Shown: positions 44,079 through 57,026 of the stretch, in pieces
How positions within the stretch are numbered: position 1 is the stretch's first letter
Layout: each line of letters starts with the position of its first letter
Assembly (NCBI GenBank): GCA_017893485.1
Contig: CM030364.1
Span: 200,849,292-200,913,291 of the forward strand
Direction of reading: 5' to 3'
DNA: 64,000 bases
Source of the DNA: Hemerocallis citrina
Taxonomy: Eukaryota; Streptophyta; Magnoliopsida; Asparagales; Asphodelaceae
The notes under the pieces: model-generated
What the model saw: only the letters and a program-made list of their open reading frames with translations
The model's database searches: none
What the model was told of the DNA's origin: nothing
Position numbers and translations under genes: made by a program

Positions 44079-44227
44079 TCCCTCTTCCCCTTTTTCTTTC
44101 CTTCATTTCCTTGTGTTTTCCAACTTTCAAGAACAGGGGCTTTTTCTCATCTGCTGTCGGCGACCTTTTTCCGGTGATCTTTCCGTTTTAGCGCAGTCCT
44201 TTTTCAGGTTAGTATTTCTGATTCGTA

Positions 44228-46703
44228 ATGTCGTGCTCTCAGTCTGGCTCCGAGGCAAGCTCATTAGGTCGTTTCGAGAAGGAAACTGAGTCACTCTCAA
44301 TGTCTTGGTCCTTGGGCGACTATGGGATTAAAGAGGAGGTTCTGTCGGATCTAGGGTCGAATGGCGGGGATGATGTAGTCTTCTTCGTGCAACCCTTGAG
44401 ATCCCGTAGGCCGGGGAAGGAGCCTGTGGATAAGGGCGAGGGGGAGGAGGAAGAGGAGGACCCCGAAGGGGAGGGGGATGTTGATGACGACGAGGACAAG
44501 AAGGAAGAGGAGGATGACGAAGAAGAGTGGGACCCCCAGGGAGAGGGGGCGTTGAGGACGAGGAGGAGCAGGATCCCGAGGGAGAGGGGGCCATTGAGGA
44601 TGAGGAAGACGACGAGGAAGACTCCGAGGAGAATCAGGGGGAGCTCGGTCAGGGTGCCGGGGAAGACGATGTTCGAGGAGATGCGGGGGAAGGTACCACA
44701 GGAGGGGTAGTGGAGGGCGAGGGCGATCTCCCCCCTCTACCACCATTGTCAACACCGTCTCCGGAGAGGAAGACTTGTCCTCGTAGGAGGAAGAGGAAGT
44801 GGATCCATCTTGATATCCCCCCCTTGCCAGATAAATATGCTCTTAGACCGAGGTTCTAGTTTGCCCCTATCACCTTCAAAAATTCGGGGTCGATTAGGAT
44901 GTATCCTGATGACGTTAAGGATCTCGCTCCTCTCCCCTCCGTGCCGCTTGACGAAAGTCGGGTGAAGATTAGGATGGATGGCATCCAATGTGTCTTGAGG
45001 GCGGACTACCTGTACATCTTGAGGGCGACCTACTTTATCCCCAAGGAGTTCGAACTCCTGATTCCGAGCCCCGGTATTCGTCCAACTACCACTTTCGTGC
45101 CATGCTACTGTGTTTTTCCCGAGGATGCCTTCATCTCGGGACTTAGGCTGCCATTGCACTCTTTCATCAAGAGAGTCTTGAATTTGGCAAATTTGAGCCC
45201 GATGCAATACGACCCCAACTCTTGGAAGCACCTGGTCTGTTTATCTTAAAGTGCAAAGATAAGGGGGTCAAGCCGAGGCTTACGTACTTCCGCGCTATCT
45301 TGGGGATAAGCTCGTTGGGTGATGCGGAGAGAATCTTCTATTTTTTGCCTAGGCCTCATAAGAAGGTGATGCACGGCCATTCGGACTCCATCAAAGGGTG
45401 GAAGGAGAAGTACTTTATAGTCCAGAGCGAGAAGCCTTAGGGATTCTGACCGCTTGAAACTTTTTCAAGCCAAACCATAAGCCTCCGAAGCGTAGCGAAT
45501 TGACAGAGAAAGAATGAGCAAAAGTGGAGAAGATCGTTGGGGGGCACAGCATAGGGTGGCCCCGAGTGATGGAAATGCATCTGGCCGAGCCGGACTGAGT
45601 CCAGCCGACCCTAGTATATTTTTGTTCTGAATTTTTCTATCTTTCTGCCTTCGCGTTAACATTTGTCTCTCTTCTTCTATTTTGCAGAGATGTCGGCCAA
45701 GCAGCTCGACAATAGGCAGGCCTTGTTGGCCGTTGCCGCCAAGAGGAGGGCGGAGAAGGAGAAGAAGGCGGAGCAGGATAAGGTGGCTGCCCAAGGTGCG
45801 GGGTCCAGCAAGGGACCGACCTCGGAGGCCGTGGAGCCGTCCCCAAAGAGGGCCAAGAAGCATCACCACATGCCGAGGGCGTCTAGGGAGGTGGGGGGGA
45901 GCTCTGGTAGCAAGAAGACTTCCGAGGTCCCGGAGCAGAGGCTTCCCCCTCCTCGGCCCACTGCCGAACAGATGGTTGGGCAACAGGGAATGAGGCCACA
46001 TGCCCCTGATTGGTCGGTTCTCGTAGGAGATTTTCTGCTTGAAGGTCCCGTGGCCATAGAGGTGGTCAGGAACCTTGCCACAGAGCGAGATCGCATGGCT
46101 CTGGTGGTGCAGACGTCTGAGATGGCCTTTATGCGGTGGTCTCAGGCACCGCTCTCGGTGAGTGCTTGTACTTTTGCATTGAGTTTAGATTCTAGGATTT
46201 CTTCTAACTTTTTCTTCCTCGAACAGGTGATGCTTCATAGGCAGCACTTTCAGAAGTGCTTGGAAAAGGAGGTCCTCATCGAGAGGAGGAAAGCGGAGAA
46301 GTATGTCCGCGAATTGACCAAGGTGACGGACGAGCTAAAGGAAGCTCGGAGCATGGAGGCCATCCACGAGGCCCAGATGGCCTCGATAGCCGATTATCAT
46401 AAGAAGGAGGTGGATCGCCTCAAGGAGAAGGCCCGGGAAGAAGTTGAGAAGGCACGAAAGACCATAGAGGAGGCGGAGATCACCATGGCGGATACCCTGA
46501 TCCTGGCGCAAGACGAGGCCTATGACAAGGCTAAGGAGCATTTTCGGTTGACCTATCCGGACAAGAGGGTCGACCACCTTCACTACAACTGGCAGCCCGA
46601 GCATCTGCTGACACCCGGTGGTGAGGAGATGGGGGACCCTCGCCATGAGGAGGTCGGGGGCGACCCTACTGATGAAGAGGTGCTCCCCCCCCCTCAAGCA
46701 TAG
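44228..46703 (+). pseudogene. Antisense three-exon gene of element 4 (aORF1)
   Basis: The only copy with promoter, leader and N-terminus (MSCSQSGSEASSLGRFEKE) all recognisable. An acidic Glu/Asp-Gly tract follows, then the conserved domain (YPDDVKDLAPLPS, AFISGLRLPLHSFIKRVLN, KKVMHGHSDSIKGWKEKYF). Introns are 45614-45687 (74 bp) and 46158-46226 (69 bp), both GT-AG and at the same positions as in element 1. Exon 2 starts MSAKQLDNRQALL; exon 3 is a coiled coil ending AQDEAYDKAKEHFRLTYPD. Frameshifts near 44550 and 45235 and stops near 44858 and 45438 break it. Confidence 0.7.
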
Positions 46704-46885
46704 TTTAGGTTTTTCCCTTTCAATTTTGTAAACGCCTTGCGTGAACTGGCCACTGCCATTTATAGCACAGAACTTTTTTAACTTAATTAAAGATAATTTT
46801 TTGGCCGACGCTCCATGACTTGTGTTTTTTTAGTCTCTTTTGTGACTTGTTGTCTTTTTCGTCTTTTTGATAAACGTATGAGGTC

Positions 46886-47373
46886 CTCGGTGCCGACCAT
46901 ATTTCCGTCGAGGCATCTTTGGTCCGAGCTGGGTTGGGGGCCATGGAGGCAGCTCTGGCTTGCCAACGAAAGCAGACTCCGGACCGAGCGGCCGCAGTGA
47001 ATTATTTCATGAACAAGTCTAGGGAGCTCAGTTTGGAGGTCGCTCTCTGAGGAAAGCCATAGCCGACCAGGATTGGTAGTTGATTGAGACGAACTGGTCG
47101 ATCTCGGATGCCTCGAGTGGGCAGTCGCCTTCGGAGTCTTTTCTTCGTGAGGTCGATGTTGAGAACGAGTTGGAGATCCGCAGGCTGAAGCTGGTACTGG
47201 GCGCCGGTTTGATCAAGGAGTCGAGCAATTCCGTACTAAGACCTTCTCCGACCTTTTTCTTGGAGGGGGCCCAGCCTGATGATGCGGAAAACTCGATCGC
47301 GGGAGAGCCTTCGACGGTCGGGCCGGTCGAGCGTGATGAGGAACCCGTGGGAAGCGCCAAATTTGAGTTTTAA
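46886..47373 (+). pseudogene. Second antisense ORF of element 4 (aORF2)
   Basis: Homologue of 34557-34045: VEASLVRAGLGAMEAALACQR, then ETNWSISDASSGQSPSESFL and LEIRRLKLVLGAGLIKE, ending GSAKFEF. A one-base deletion near 47046 and TGG-to-TAG at 47077-47079 break the frame. Both copies have GAG before GT(C)YT-GGTGCCGA, which may be a splice acceptor from an upstream exon. Confidence 0.5.
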
Positions 47374-48049
47374 GTCGAGCATGAGTGATTTATAAGCTTT
47401 TCATTGTATTTGTGCTGCCGTTACGGGCGCACGATGAGTAATAATAAAGCAACTCCCGACTTCTTTAACTTTAACGATTCACTGAGTGAGGATTGTTGCC
47501 GAGCTCGTCCCTGTAAGGGGTCGCCGCCGAGGCAAAAAGGCTGCGTGGCAGCTTCTTGCAGGCAACGCATAATTAGTGGCATTTCACATTCTGATAAGCA
47601 TTTATTGCGACGTTTTGTCTTCCGTCGTTTGGACTTTCCGATACAATAAATGTGCTTCTTAGGGGGCTATATGACCCCCATCCCCTCCTTGTTGGTTGTC
47701 AGGAATTGGGATTGGCTTATCCGCCATACGATCTGGGTGCCTGCCGAAGGCGGGCGCCCTAAAAGTAGAACTTTGATCCGAGAATTCCGAATTGGTGGCG
47801 CACCAATCACCCTCGAACAATTTGGGGTTTTGGCTTTGAGGGCCGTAAAACCCCGGGTTGTTCGTTGGTAAGTGGTGGGCCGATCAATTGGTTCGAAAGC
47901 TCGGAGAGAGTCCGGGGTCGGTGGCTCCCCTGTCGCCCTCTAACTATTCAAGGTTTTGGCTCTTGAAAGCCACAAACCCCGAGTTGCTCGTGGGTGAGAG
48001 GAGGGTCAACCAACGACCCAAAGCTCGGGGCGTTTGCCAAAGGCGGGCG
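47374..48049. other. Element 4 spacer with TATA palindrome and duplicated block
   Basis: GGGGGCTATATGACCCCC (47662-47679) and two CCCCGGGTTGTTCG / CCCCGAGTTGCTCG-type blocks (about 47820-47995), matching the element 2 spacer in reverse. No gene seen. Confidence 0.55.
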
Positions 48050-49395
48050 CCCTAAACCTTAATGAAAACTTTTTTGAAACGGTCAAGGCTGAAGGTCGGG
48101 GCCGAGCGTACAGGTCGTCTGGCTTTGAAGAAAGCCAAGGCCTTACTCGAGCCCCTACACTTGTTCTGAGGACGATGGCAAGGGTGTAGCTGGCGGTTGA
48201 CGCCAAGCATATAAGTTGATGGTCTTGAAAAAGCCCAAACTATGCTCGCGGCAGATGCCGAGCCCCCACACCATGGAGAAAGTCGGTAATTGGCGTAGCT
48301 GAAGGTCGTCGCCGAGCGCAACAGTCGAGAGGTTTTGAAGAAAGCCACGGCCTTGCTCGGAGTTGACGACGAGCCCCCACACTTGTTCTCTAGAAGATGG
48401 CAAGGGTGTAGCTAGCGGTTGCCGCCGAGCGCATAGGTTGATGGTCTTGAAAAAGCCAAATCATACTCGGAGCAGATGCCGAGCCCCCACACCATAGAGA
48501 AAGCCGGTAATGGGTGTAGCTGAAGGTCGTCGCCGAGCACAACGGTCCAGTGGCTTTGAAGAAAGCCACGGCCTTGCTCGGGGCCGACGGCGAGTCCCCA
48601 CACTTGTTCTTAGGAAGATGGTAAGGGTGTAGCTGGCGGTTGCCGCCGAGCGCATAGGTTGATGGTCTTGAAAAAGCCAAACCATGCTCGGGGCAGATGC
48701 CGAGCCCCCACACCATGGAGAAAGCCAGTAATAGGCGTAGCTGAAGGTCGTCACCAAGCGCAACGGTCGAGTGACTTTGAAGAAAGCCACGGCCTTGCTC
48801 GGAGTCGACGACGAGCCCCCACACTTGTTCTTAGGAAGATGGCAAGGGTGTAGCTGGCGGTTGCCGCCGAGCGCATAGGTTGATGGTCTTGAAAAAGTCA
48901 AACCATGCTCGGAGCAGATGTCAAGCCCCTACACCATGGAGAAAGCCGGTAATGGGCGTAGCTGAAGGTCGTCGCCGAGCGCAACGGTCGAGTGGCTTTG
49001 AAGAAAGCCACAACCTTGCTCGGATCGACGGTGAGCCCCCATACTTGTTCTCAGGAAGATGGCAAGGGTGTAGCTGGCAGTTACTGCTGAGCGCATAGGT
49101 TGATGGTCTTGAAAAAGCCAAACCATGCTCGAGGCAGATGCCGAGCCCCCACACCATGAAGAAAGCCGGTAATGGGCGTAGCTGAAGGACGTCACCGAGC
49201 GCAACGGTCGAGTGGCTTTGAAGAAAGCCACGGCCTTGCTCGGGGTCGACGACGAGCCCCCACACTTGTTCTCAGGAAGATGGCAAGGGTGTAACTGGCA
49301 GTTACCGCCAAGCGCATAGGTTGATGGTTTTGAAAAAGGCAAACCATGCTCGGGGCAGATGCCGAGCCCCTACACCATGGAGAAAGCCGGTAAGG
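48050..49395. repeat. About 222-bp satellite of element 4
   Basis: About six units with GGCAAGGGTGTAGCTGGCGG, GGTTGATGGTCTTGAAAAAGCC, GCCGAGCCCCCACACCATGG and GTAGCTGAAGGTCGTCGCCGAG. It corresponds to the ~220-bp array of element 2. Confidence 0.85.
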
Positions 49396-49605
49396 AAAGC
49401 TTTTGTGGCTCGAGAGACCATCTGAATGCCGAGCCCTAAGCCTGTAAGGGAAGCTCTTTGTGGCTCGCAGAACCATCCGAATGTCGAGCCTTAGGCCTGT
49501 AAGGGAAGCTCTTTGTGGCTCGTGGGACCATCCGAATGCCGAGCCCTAAGCCTATAAGGAAAGCTTTTTGTGGCTCGCGGTACCATCCGAATGTCGAGCC
49601 CGAGA
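49396..49605. repeat. 54-bp-type satellite of element 4, right array
   Basis: Four units with GTGGCTCGCGGNACCATCCGAATG and GAGCCCTAAGCCTGTAAGGGAAGCT. It is the counterpart of 31265-31690, at the same place just after integrase. Confidence 0.8.
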
Positions 49606-49719
49606 CATGCTTTTAATGAGAACTTGTGTCGTGGTATATTTATAGCATACTTAAACCTTACAAAGACAAGGCACGACATGCCGATTACATTTTTCATAAT
49701 TTTACATGAGTTATAGAGG

Positions 49720-52700
49720 CTAACTCTCCCCTTCTAGGAATCTGATGAGGTGCTCTGCGTTCCAGGGCCGCTTGACAGTCTTGCCTCCCAGGTTAGTTAG
49801 GCGGTACGTGCCCGGGCGTACGACCTCAGATACCTTGTATGGGCCTTTCTAATTTGGGGCCAGCTTCCTCTTTTGGTCGGGGTTGGATACTGCCAGCTTC
49901 CGGAGGATGGGGTCTCCGAGCTTGATGTCGGTGGGACACACCTTTTTATTGTAGAACCTCTCGATCCTCTGCTGGTAGGTGTTCCTTCGAATGGCGGACC
50001 TCTCCTTGACCTCGTCTATGATATCTAGGTCGGCATGTAGCCGTGCCGAGTTGCTTGCTTCATCGAAGGCCATGATCCGGGGTGAAGGGATCCCGATCTC
50101 CAGGGGGATGACGGCCTCCGCGCCGTATGTTAGATTAAATTAGCGACTCTCCCGTGGGGATTCTCTTTGTCGTTCGGTAGGCCCAGAGGACGCTCAGCAG
50201 CTCATCGACCCATAACCCCTTGGAAGAGTTATCGAGTCATTTCTTGAGACCATCAAGGATTTGGTGGTTCGTGTTCTCGGCCTGGCCATTTGACTGCAGG
50301 TGGCACACTGAGGAAAAATGATGCTGGATCCCGAGATCTTCGCAGAACTTTTGAAAATGTTTACCCGTGAATTGGGTCTCATTATCTGTAATGAGCACAT
50401 GTGGGATCCCGAACCGGCAGACGATGTGTTTCCAGAAAAACTGTTGGGTCTACTGCTCGGTGATCGTGTCTAGTGGCTCGGCCTCGATCCACTTCATGAA
50501 GTAGTCGATCGCCACTATGAGAAACTTTCGTTGGCCCATTGCCTTTGGAAATGGGCCTACCAGATCCATCCCCCACATTGCAAAGGGGGTCAGACTGGCC
50601 ATGGAACGGAGGTTCGCTTGCAGAGCCCTTTTCACAGGGGAAAACTGTTGACATGGGCCACACTTCTTGACTAGGGCGAGGGCGTCTTGCAGTATTGTGG
50701 GCCAGTAGTGCCCGTGATTCAAAGCCTTTCGAGCGAGCGAGCAGCTTCCCATAAGGCACCCATTGGTCCCCTCGTGCAGCTCCTTGAGGGCGTATTTTGC
50801 TTCATCGGGGGTTAGGCAGGGGAGGTAGGGTCTTCCGTCCATCGTTGTGTATGACCTTTTGAAGAGGGTCGCGTCGATTATGGCAAACCTTTCTGAACGG
50901 ACCCTAACCCGCCTCGCTTCGGCTCGGTCTTCGGGGAGCTCTCCCTTGGTTAGAAATTTCTTGATAGGAGTGGTTCAATCGTCAGGAAGAGCTTTGTCTT
51001 CAATGCAGAGAGTCTCGGGGAAGTCAGTACTCAGCTTTTGGAGTACTTCGATCAAGACGGTGCGATTGAGACCCTCGAGGGACGAGGAAGCTAACTTCGA
51101 CAGAGCGTCGGCCTTGGCATTCTGCTCCCTTGGGATGCTTAAGACCGCCGACTCGTCGAAGGACGTCAATAGCCGTTGGACCACGGTCAGGTACCTAATC
51201 ATCCGATCGTCACGGGCCTCGTACTCTCCGGTGATCTGATTGACCACAAGCTGAGAGTCGCTGAAGGCCCTGATCTGTCTGGCACCAGCCTGATGCGCCA
51301 GGGTGAGCCCGACGATCATGGCCTCGTACTCAGCCTCGTTGTTGGAGGTCGGAAAGTTGAGGCGGAGGCAATATTGAAGGAGGAAACCGTCGGGACCCCG
51401 CAGAATGATACCCGCCCCACTCCCCACTTCGCAGGAGGAACCATTGACGTAAACTTCCCACGTCTGGTTGGCCTCCTTGCTTTCTGGTTGCTCAGAGATG
51501 GTGCATTCCGTGATGAACTCGGCGAGGGCCTGCCCTTTGATGGCCATCCTTGGCTGATAGCGGATGTCGTATTGACTGAGCTCGATCGACCATTTGACCA
51601 ATCGTCCGGAGCTCTCGGGCTTGTAGTGCACGGCCTTCAGAGGCTGATTAATGAGCACCTGAATCAAATGCACCTGAAAATAGGGACGGAGCTTCTGCAC
51701 GGCCATGACCAAGGCGTATGCTACCTTCTCCATTCTAGAATATCTGGTCTCGACGGCGAGCAGAACCTTGCTCACATAGTATAGAGGCTTTTGAACTCCA
51801 TCCTTTTCTCGAACGAGGACAGCGCTGAGCACATTTTTCGAAGCCGAAAGGTAAGGCCAGAAGGGCTCACCTGGTTCGGGCTTGCTGAGGAGAGGTGGGT
51901 TGGCGAGGTACTCTTCCAATTGGACGAACGCCTCCTGCTGCTGAGTGCCCCATTCAAAACCTCCGGTTCCGCATAGAGCCTTGAAGAATGGGAGAGACTT
52001 CTCTCTGGACTTGGAGAGGAAACAGCCGATGGTCGCTAGCCTTCCCGTAAGCCTCTGGACTTCTTTGATGTTCCTGGGAGGGGCCATGTCTATTATGGCC
52101 TGGATTTTTTCGGGGTTCGCCTCGATGCCGTGCTAGCTGACGACGAATCCTAGGAATTTCCCCAAGGAGATGTCGAACACACACTACACTAGATCGAATC
52201 TCATATTGTGGGTCCGGAGGACCCCAAAGGCTTCTTCCAGGTCGGCGACGTGATCCTATCCCTGTTGGCTTTTGACGAGCATGTTGTCGATGTACACCTC
52301 CATGTTGCGCCCAATTTGATCTTTAAAGACTCGGTTAACGAGCCTCTGATAGGAAGCACCGGCGTTCTTCAGCCCAAAGGGCATAACCCGGTAGCAATAA
52401 AGGCATTGGTTCGTGACGAAGGACGTCTTGGCTATATCAGGAGGGAACAATCGAATCTGGTTGTAGCCTGAGAAGGCATCCATGAAAGAAAGGAGCTCGT
52501 GACCCGATGTAGCATCGATCAGAGCGTCAATGCTGGGAAGGGGAAACGGATCTTTGGGGCAAGCCTTGTTGAGGTCGGTGAAGTCTATGCAGATCATCCA
52601 GCTCTCGCTTGCCTTTCTGACCATCACGACGTTTGCTAGCCACTCAGGGTAGCTGACCTCCTGTATGCAACGAGTAGACAAGAGTTTGTCCACCTCCACT

Positions 52701-53613
52701 TTCACCGCCTACTACAGCTCCGGGGCGAACTTATGTCGCTTCTGGACGATCGGCTTCGAGCCGGGGATCACGCTGAGTTTGTGCATGATCAGCTCTTTAG
52801 AGATGCCGGGCATATTGGAGGGCTTCCAGGCGAAGAGGTCGACATTCCGGCGAATACAGTCGATCAGGGCAGATTTGAGATTGGGAGCGAGGGAGCAGCT
52901 CACTCGGAAGCACTTCAACGCGTCACCTGTCTCGAATGAGACTTCTTCTAAATCGTCCGCCGGCTCAGGTTCTGGCTAGCGTCTTTCGGGCTGCAGCTCG
53001 ACGGCATCCAGCGGGAACACACCGCCCCCGATTGCCGTCGTATAGCACGATCGTGCTGCCTCTTGGTTCCCTCGGACAACTCCAACGCCTGACTTGGTGG
53101 GGAACTTCAGCTTTTGGTGGTAAGCCGAGGGAACCGCCTAGAGGGAGCAGAGCCCGGGGCTGCCTTGACGTTTACAACCGTGAAGTCCATCGACTCGGTT
53201 CTCCTGTGAGGGGTCGTACTGGCGGTGACGTCTAAAGTCACGATCCCCTTGATTGGCACTGGGATGCCGGAGAACCCGTGCACGGTGTACCCGCTGGCTT
53301 CAGCTTGTCCCGGGAGAGCTTTAGGTTCTCGAATGCTTCCAGGAAGAGGATGTTTACCGAGCTCCCGTTGTCCACGAGGATCCGACGAGCCTCGAAATTT
53401 GCCATGCTAAGGCTGATGACGAGCGCATTGCAGTGCGGGAGCCGAACTCCCTCCAGATCTTCCCTAGAGAAGGAGACAGAGAGTTGCTGGACCTAGGGGA
53501 GAGGGGGCCCTAGACGGCATTGACCCCTCGGACGAATGCCTTGCGGGAAGTGTTAGACTCCCCTCCATGGGCCCTCCATGGACGCAATGCAAGATGGCTT
53601 GACCCTCGGGAGG
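49720..53613 (-). pseudogene. pol: Decayed pol of element 4
   Basis: Protease keeps ILVDNGSSVNIL (about 53385) but is frameshifted just after. Reverse transcriptase has ICIDFTDLNKACPKD and MDAFSGYNQIRLF, but the catalytic YVDD reads YIDN. RNase H (QKPLYYVSKVL) is open. The second RNase H begins VYVNGSS instead of VYVDGSS, losing its first catalytic Asp, while NNEAEYEA and NAKADALSK remain. Integrase keeps GMDLVGPF, ITDNETQF and NGQAENT but has lost the second His of HHCC (GCLMG) and carries several stops. The gene is dead by stops and by loss of catalytic residues. Confidence 0.85.
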
Positions 53614-55400
53614 GCTAGGATTTGTTTGGAGGCTTAAACCTAGGGTTAAGATTAATTAGAGATACATAAGAGTTTAATAGGTGTTTCTACTAGAACCCTC
53701 CCCACCACCTCACCCCTCCACCTCACCCCTTCCACCTCATCCATCTCTTGGCCGGTCAAATTAACCCCAAGGGGTTTTGTGCAAATGTAGTTGTGTATTT
53801 TGCACTCTCCACCCTCATTTCATCCTATAAAAAATCCCTCCCCTTCACTCCTTGCCTCATTTACAAGGAAAAAAAAAGAAGAAAAGAAAGAGAAGAAACC
53901 CTAAGTGTTCTTCATTTGGGGTTTTTCATTAAGTGTTCTTCATACAAGTTGTAGTAGAAAGCTAGGAGGAAGGAGAAGGAAAGCTAACTAGTCCTTCCTA
54001 CAAGAATCAAAAGGTGGGGATTCTTTACTTCTAATTTTAGTTGCTTATTCTCTTTATTTATTTTTGTATGTAGAAAAGAAACCATCTTTAAGGGTTAGTT
54101 TTGGTTCTATGTGAGTAAAGAACCCATCTTTGATGGTTGTTTGTTGTAAGATAAAAAGGAACTCACCTTTGTGATGGTGGATGTTGTATGTGTATGTTCT
54201 ATAACAACCTGGACTATTTTCTAAGCATATAAGTGGTTGTAGGTTAGAAAGAACCCATCTTTATGGTGTGTTGTTGTGTATTTATGTTCCTAAATAACTT
54301 GGACTAATTCCTAAGCATAAGCATGTTTGTAGGGATCAAAATGATCCCATGAACTCAACAAAATCACATAAAGATAGAGTATTGAACCTTGCTATGGTTA
54401 TTGTTATTATGATGATTATTTTGGACTAATTGGACTAAGATTTGTACATAAGAATGGTGGGAAATCAAGATGAAGTTCTCTCTTTTTATTTGTGCAGATT
54501 CTTGTCCACTTTTGTTGTATGTGTGTTCTAAAAATAACTTGGACTAAGTATTAAGCATAAGGTGGTTGTAGGGATCAAAAGGATCCCATGAAAAAGATGG
54601 GTGGTGGAACTTAAATAAAACACATAAAGGTTGAATCTTTAGCCTTGTATGTTTATTGTTGTTATTATAGTTATTTTGTTAACATAAATGACCACTTGGA
54701 CTATAACTATGTGCATATAAAGATTAGTGTAGTAAGAATGTTTACTTACTCATTCTAGAATTGTAGAACTCATCTAGCTTTTTAAAAGATAAGTTTTTGT
54801 TGTATGTTGTTCTCTACTTTGTTAAGAAATCACTCTTTGCTAACCCTAGTTCATAAAAAGTTGCTCTTTTTGTATGTATGGACTTGTTAGGATTGAAGAA
54901 AAGTGGTTGTAGTATGAGGAAATTTGTAGACTAAATAAATATTGTCTTTGCAATTATATAGAACTTGTAAATTCCTAAAGAAGTAGCCTTTGTAATAATT
55001 TTTATTAGCCTTTTGTAGCATGTCCTAAACTAATCTAGGTTGCTAGAAAATCCATGCTTGAGATGAATGTCGTAGTCCCATGTCCTAAACTATTCTAGGT
55101 TGCTAGAGAACTCATGCTTGAATTTCGTAGTAATTCTAGATTAAAAAGAACCTATTCATGCTTATGAACCATGAGCCCATTCATGCTTGTGATATTTAGT
55201 CGTTCTTAGTAAAGAACCTACCATGCTTGAGTTTTGTGTTCTATGTCAAAAAGAGAACCTATTCATAATTGTGGAACCCATGAACCCATTCATGTTTATG
55301 AACCTATTCATGCTTGTGAAACCCGTGAACCCATTCGTACTTGTTCTAGTTTCAAAAAGAATTCATGTACCATGCTAAAGTTGTATGTGCTAAAGAACCC
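53614..55400 (+). other. Element 5 LTR: promoter-like and leader region, no gene
   Basis: Begins immediately at the broken end of element 4. Pyrimidine-rich CCACCTCACCCCT repeats precede TATAAAAA (53826-53833). The downstream stretch has weak repeats of GAACCCATCTTT and GGACTAA-type phrases. No coding frame is supported. Confidence 0.5.
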
Positions 55401-55419
55401 ATCATGCTTGAGATTTGTA

Positions 55420-56220
55420 ATTGTTCTAGTAAAAGAACCCATCATGCTTGAGTTGTTGTAGAATGATTATAGTGAGAAACCCATGCTCGAGTTGATTATA
55501 GTAAGTATACCATGCTTAAGTCGGTGTAGGTTGATTATAGTAAGTATACCATACTTTAGTTGTTGTAGGTTGATTATAGAAAGATACCATACTTGAGTTG
55601 TAGAAAGATACCATGCTTGAGTTGTTGTAGAAGGAAACTCATGCTTAAATTGTATTCATGCTTGAGTTGTAGAAAGATACCATGCTTGAGTTGTTGTAGA
55701 ATGAAACCTATGCTTAAATTGTATTCATGCTTGAGTTATAGAAAGATACCATGCTTGAGTTGTTGTAGATTGATTATAGTGAGAAACTCATGCTTGAGTT
55801 GATTATGGTAAGTATACCATGCTTGAGTTGTTGTAGGTTGATTATAGAAAGATACCATGCTTGAGTTGTTGTAGGTTGATTATAGAAAGATACCATGCTT
55901 GAGTTGTTGTAGGTTGATTATAGTGAGAAACTCATGCTTGAGTTGATTATAGTAAGTATACCATGCTTGAGTTGTTGTAGGTTGATTATAGAAAGATACC
56001 ATGCTTGAGTTGTTGTAGGTTGATTATAGTGAGAAACTCATGCTTGAGTTGATTATAGTAAGTATACCATGCTTGAGTTGTTGTAGGTTGATTATAGAAA
56101 GATACCATGCTTGAGTTGTTGTAGAAGGAAACCCATGCTTGAATTGTATTCATGCTTGAGTCGTAGAAAGTACCATGCTTGAGTTATTGTAGTTGTTCTA
56201 AGTAAAGAACACATGCTTGT
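55420..56220. repeat. CATGCTTGAGTTG satellite in element 5
   Basis: More than twenty copies of CCATGCTTGAGTTGTTGTAG or close variants. Two spacers are used: GTTGATTATAGAAAGATA (38-bp unit) and GTTGATTATAGTGAGAAACT followed by a second CATGCTTGAGTTGATTATAG (longer unit). Degenerate outliers reach from about 55040 to 56350. Confidence 0.85.
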
Positions 56221-56730
56221 GTTATTGTAGTAGTTCTAGTAAAGAACCCATGTTTGAGATGTGTAGTTGTTCCGGATTTAAAAGAACCCATGCGTGAGTT
56301 TGAATGCTTGTTTTAGATTCAAAAGAATCCATGCGTGTTTAAGTTGTATGTTGTAGTGGAACCCATGAGTTTAGCTTACATGCTAATCTAATGGAACTAT
56401 TGAAATGAACCCATGTTCCACATTTGCTCTAGTTCGATTTTTAAGAAGAAACCCATGAAACTAGCTCCATGATAGTTCTAGCTCGAATTGGCGATGAACC
56501 CATGCAATTAGGTTCTAGGGGATTCTAGCTCAACTTTGAGAAAGAACCCATGAACCTAGTCGCATATTGTCCTAGTTTAAATTTGGGAAAAGAACTCATG
56601 AGTTCTAGTTGTATGTGGTTCTAAATGAAATTGGACCATATGATGTGCACATACTTCATCTTCAATATATGGTAAATAATAGTTGGAAAAGTCACTAGTA
56701 TTGTTAGCTAGATAAAAGCTAGCCTAGGGG

Positions 56731-57026
56731 TCATCGAACATCAAGAATCGCATCTTACCACCTTGGAAACTGTGAATAAATCACACATCGAGCACCGACA
56801 GATTTTAACTGATGTGGGTTGATTGCGGGCCGAGAGTGTTGACGTGATCTGTGTTAGGGGTAGTGATAAGGTCTCATAGTACCGTAGGGCCCATCGACCA
56901 TCAAGAATCGCATCTTACCACCTTAGAAACTGTGGATAAATCACACCTCGAGCACCGACGGATCTTAACTGATGTGGGTTGATCGTGGGCCGAGAATGTT
57001 AACGAGATCCGAGTTAGGGGTAATGA
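56731..57026. repeat. Direct duplication, 160-bp step
   Basis: Two copies (from about 56732 and 56892) share CATCAAGAATCGCATCTTACC, AATCACAC.TCGAGCACCGAC and ACTGATGTGGGTTGATCG. They differ at about one site in ten. Confidence 0.85.

Larger units (their letters stand above)
42069..53613 (-). mobile_element. Element 4: truncated Tat-clade element
   Basis: On the minus strand: protease, reverse transcriptase, two RNase H domains, integrase, satellites, antisense genes (on the plus strand), more satellites, polypurine tract and one LTR. Homology to element 2 stops at about 53613, in the gag-protease linker, so gag, the primer site and the 5' LTR are gone. ATACG (42064-42068) precedes the LTR but no partner lies at the broken end. 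A later deletion or an incomplete insertion explains this. Confidence 0.85.
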
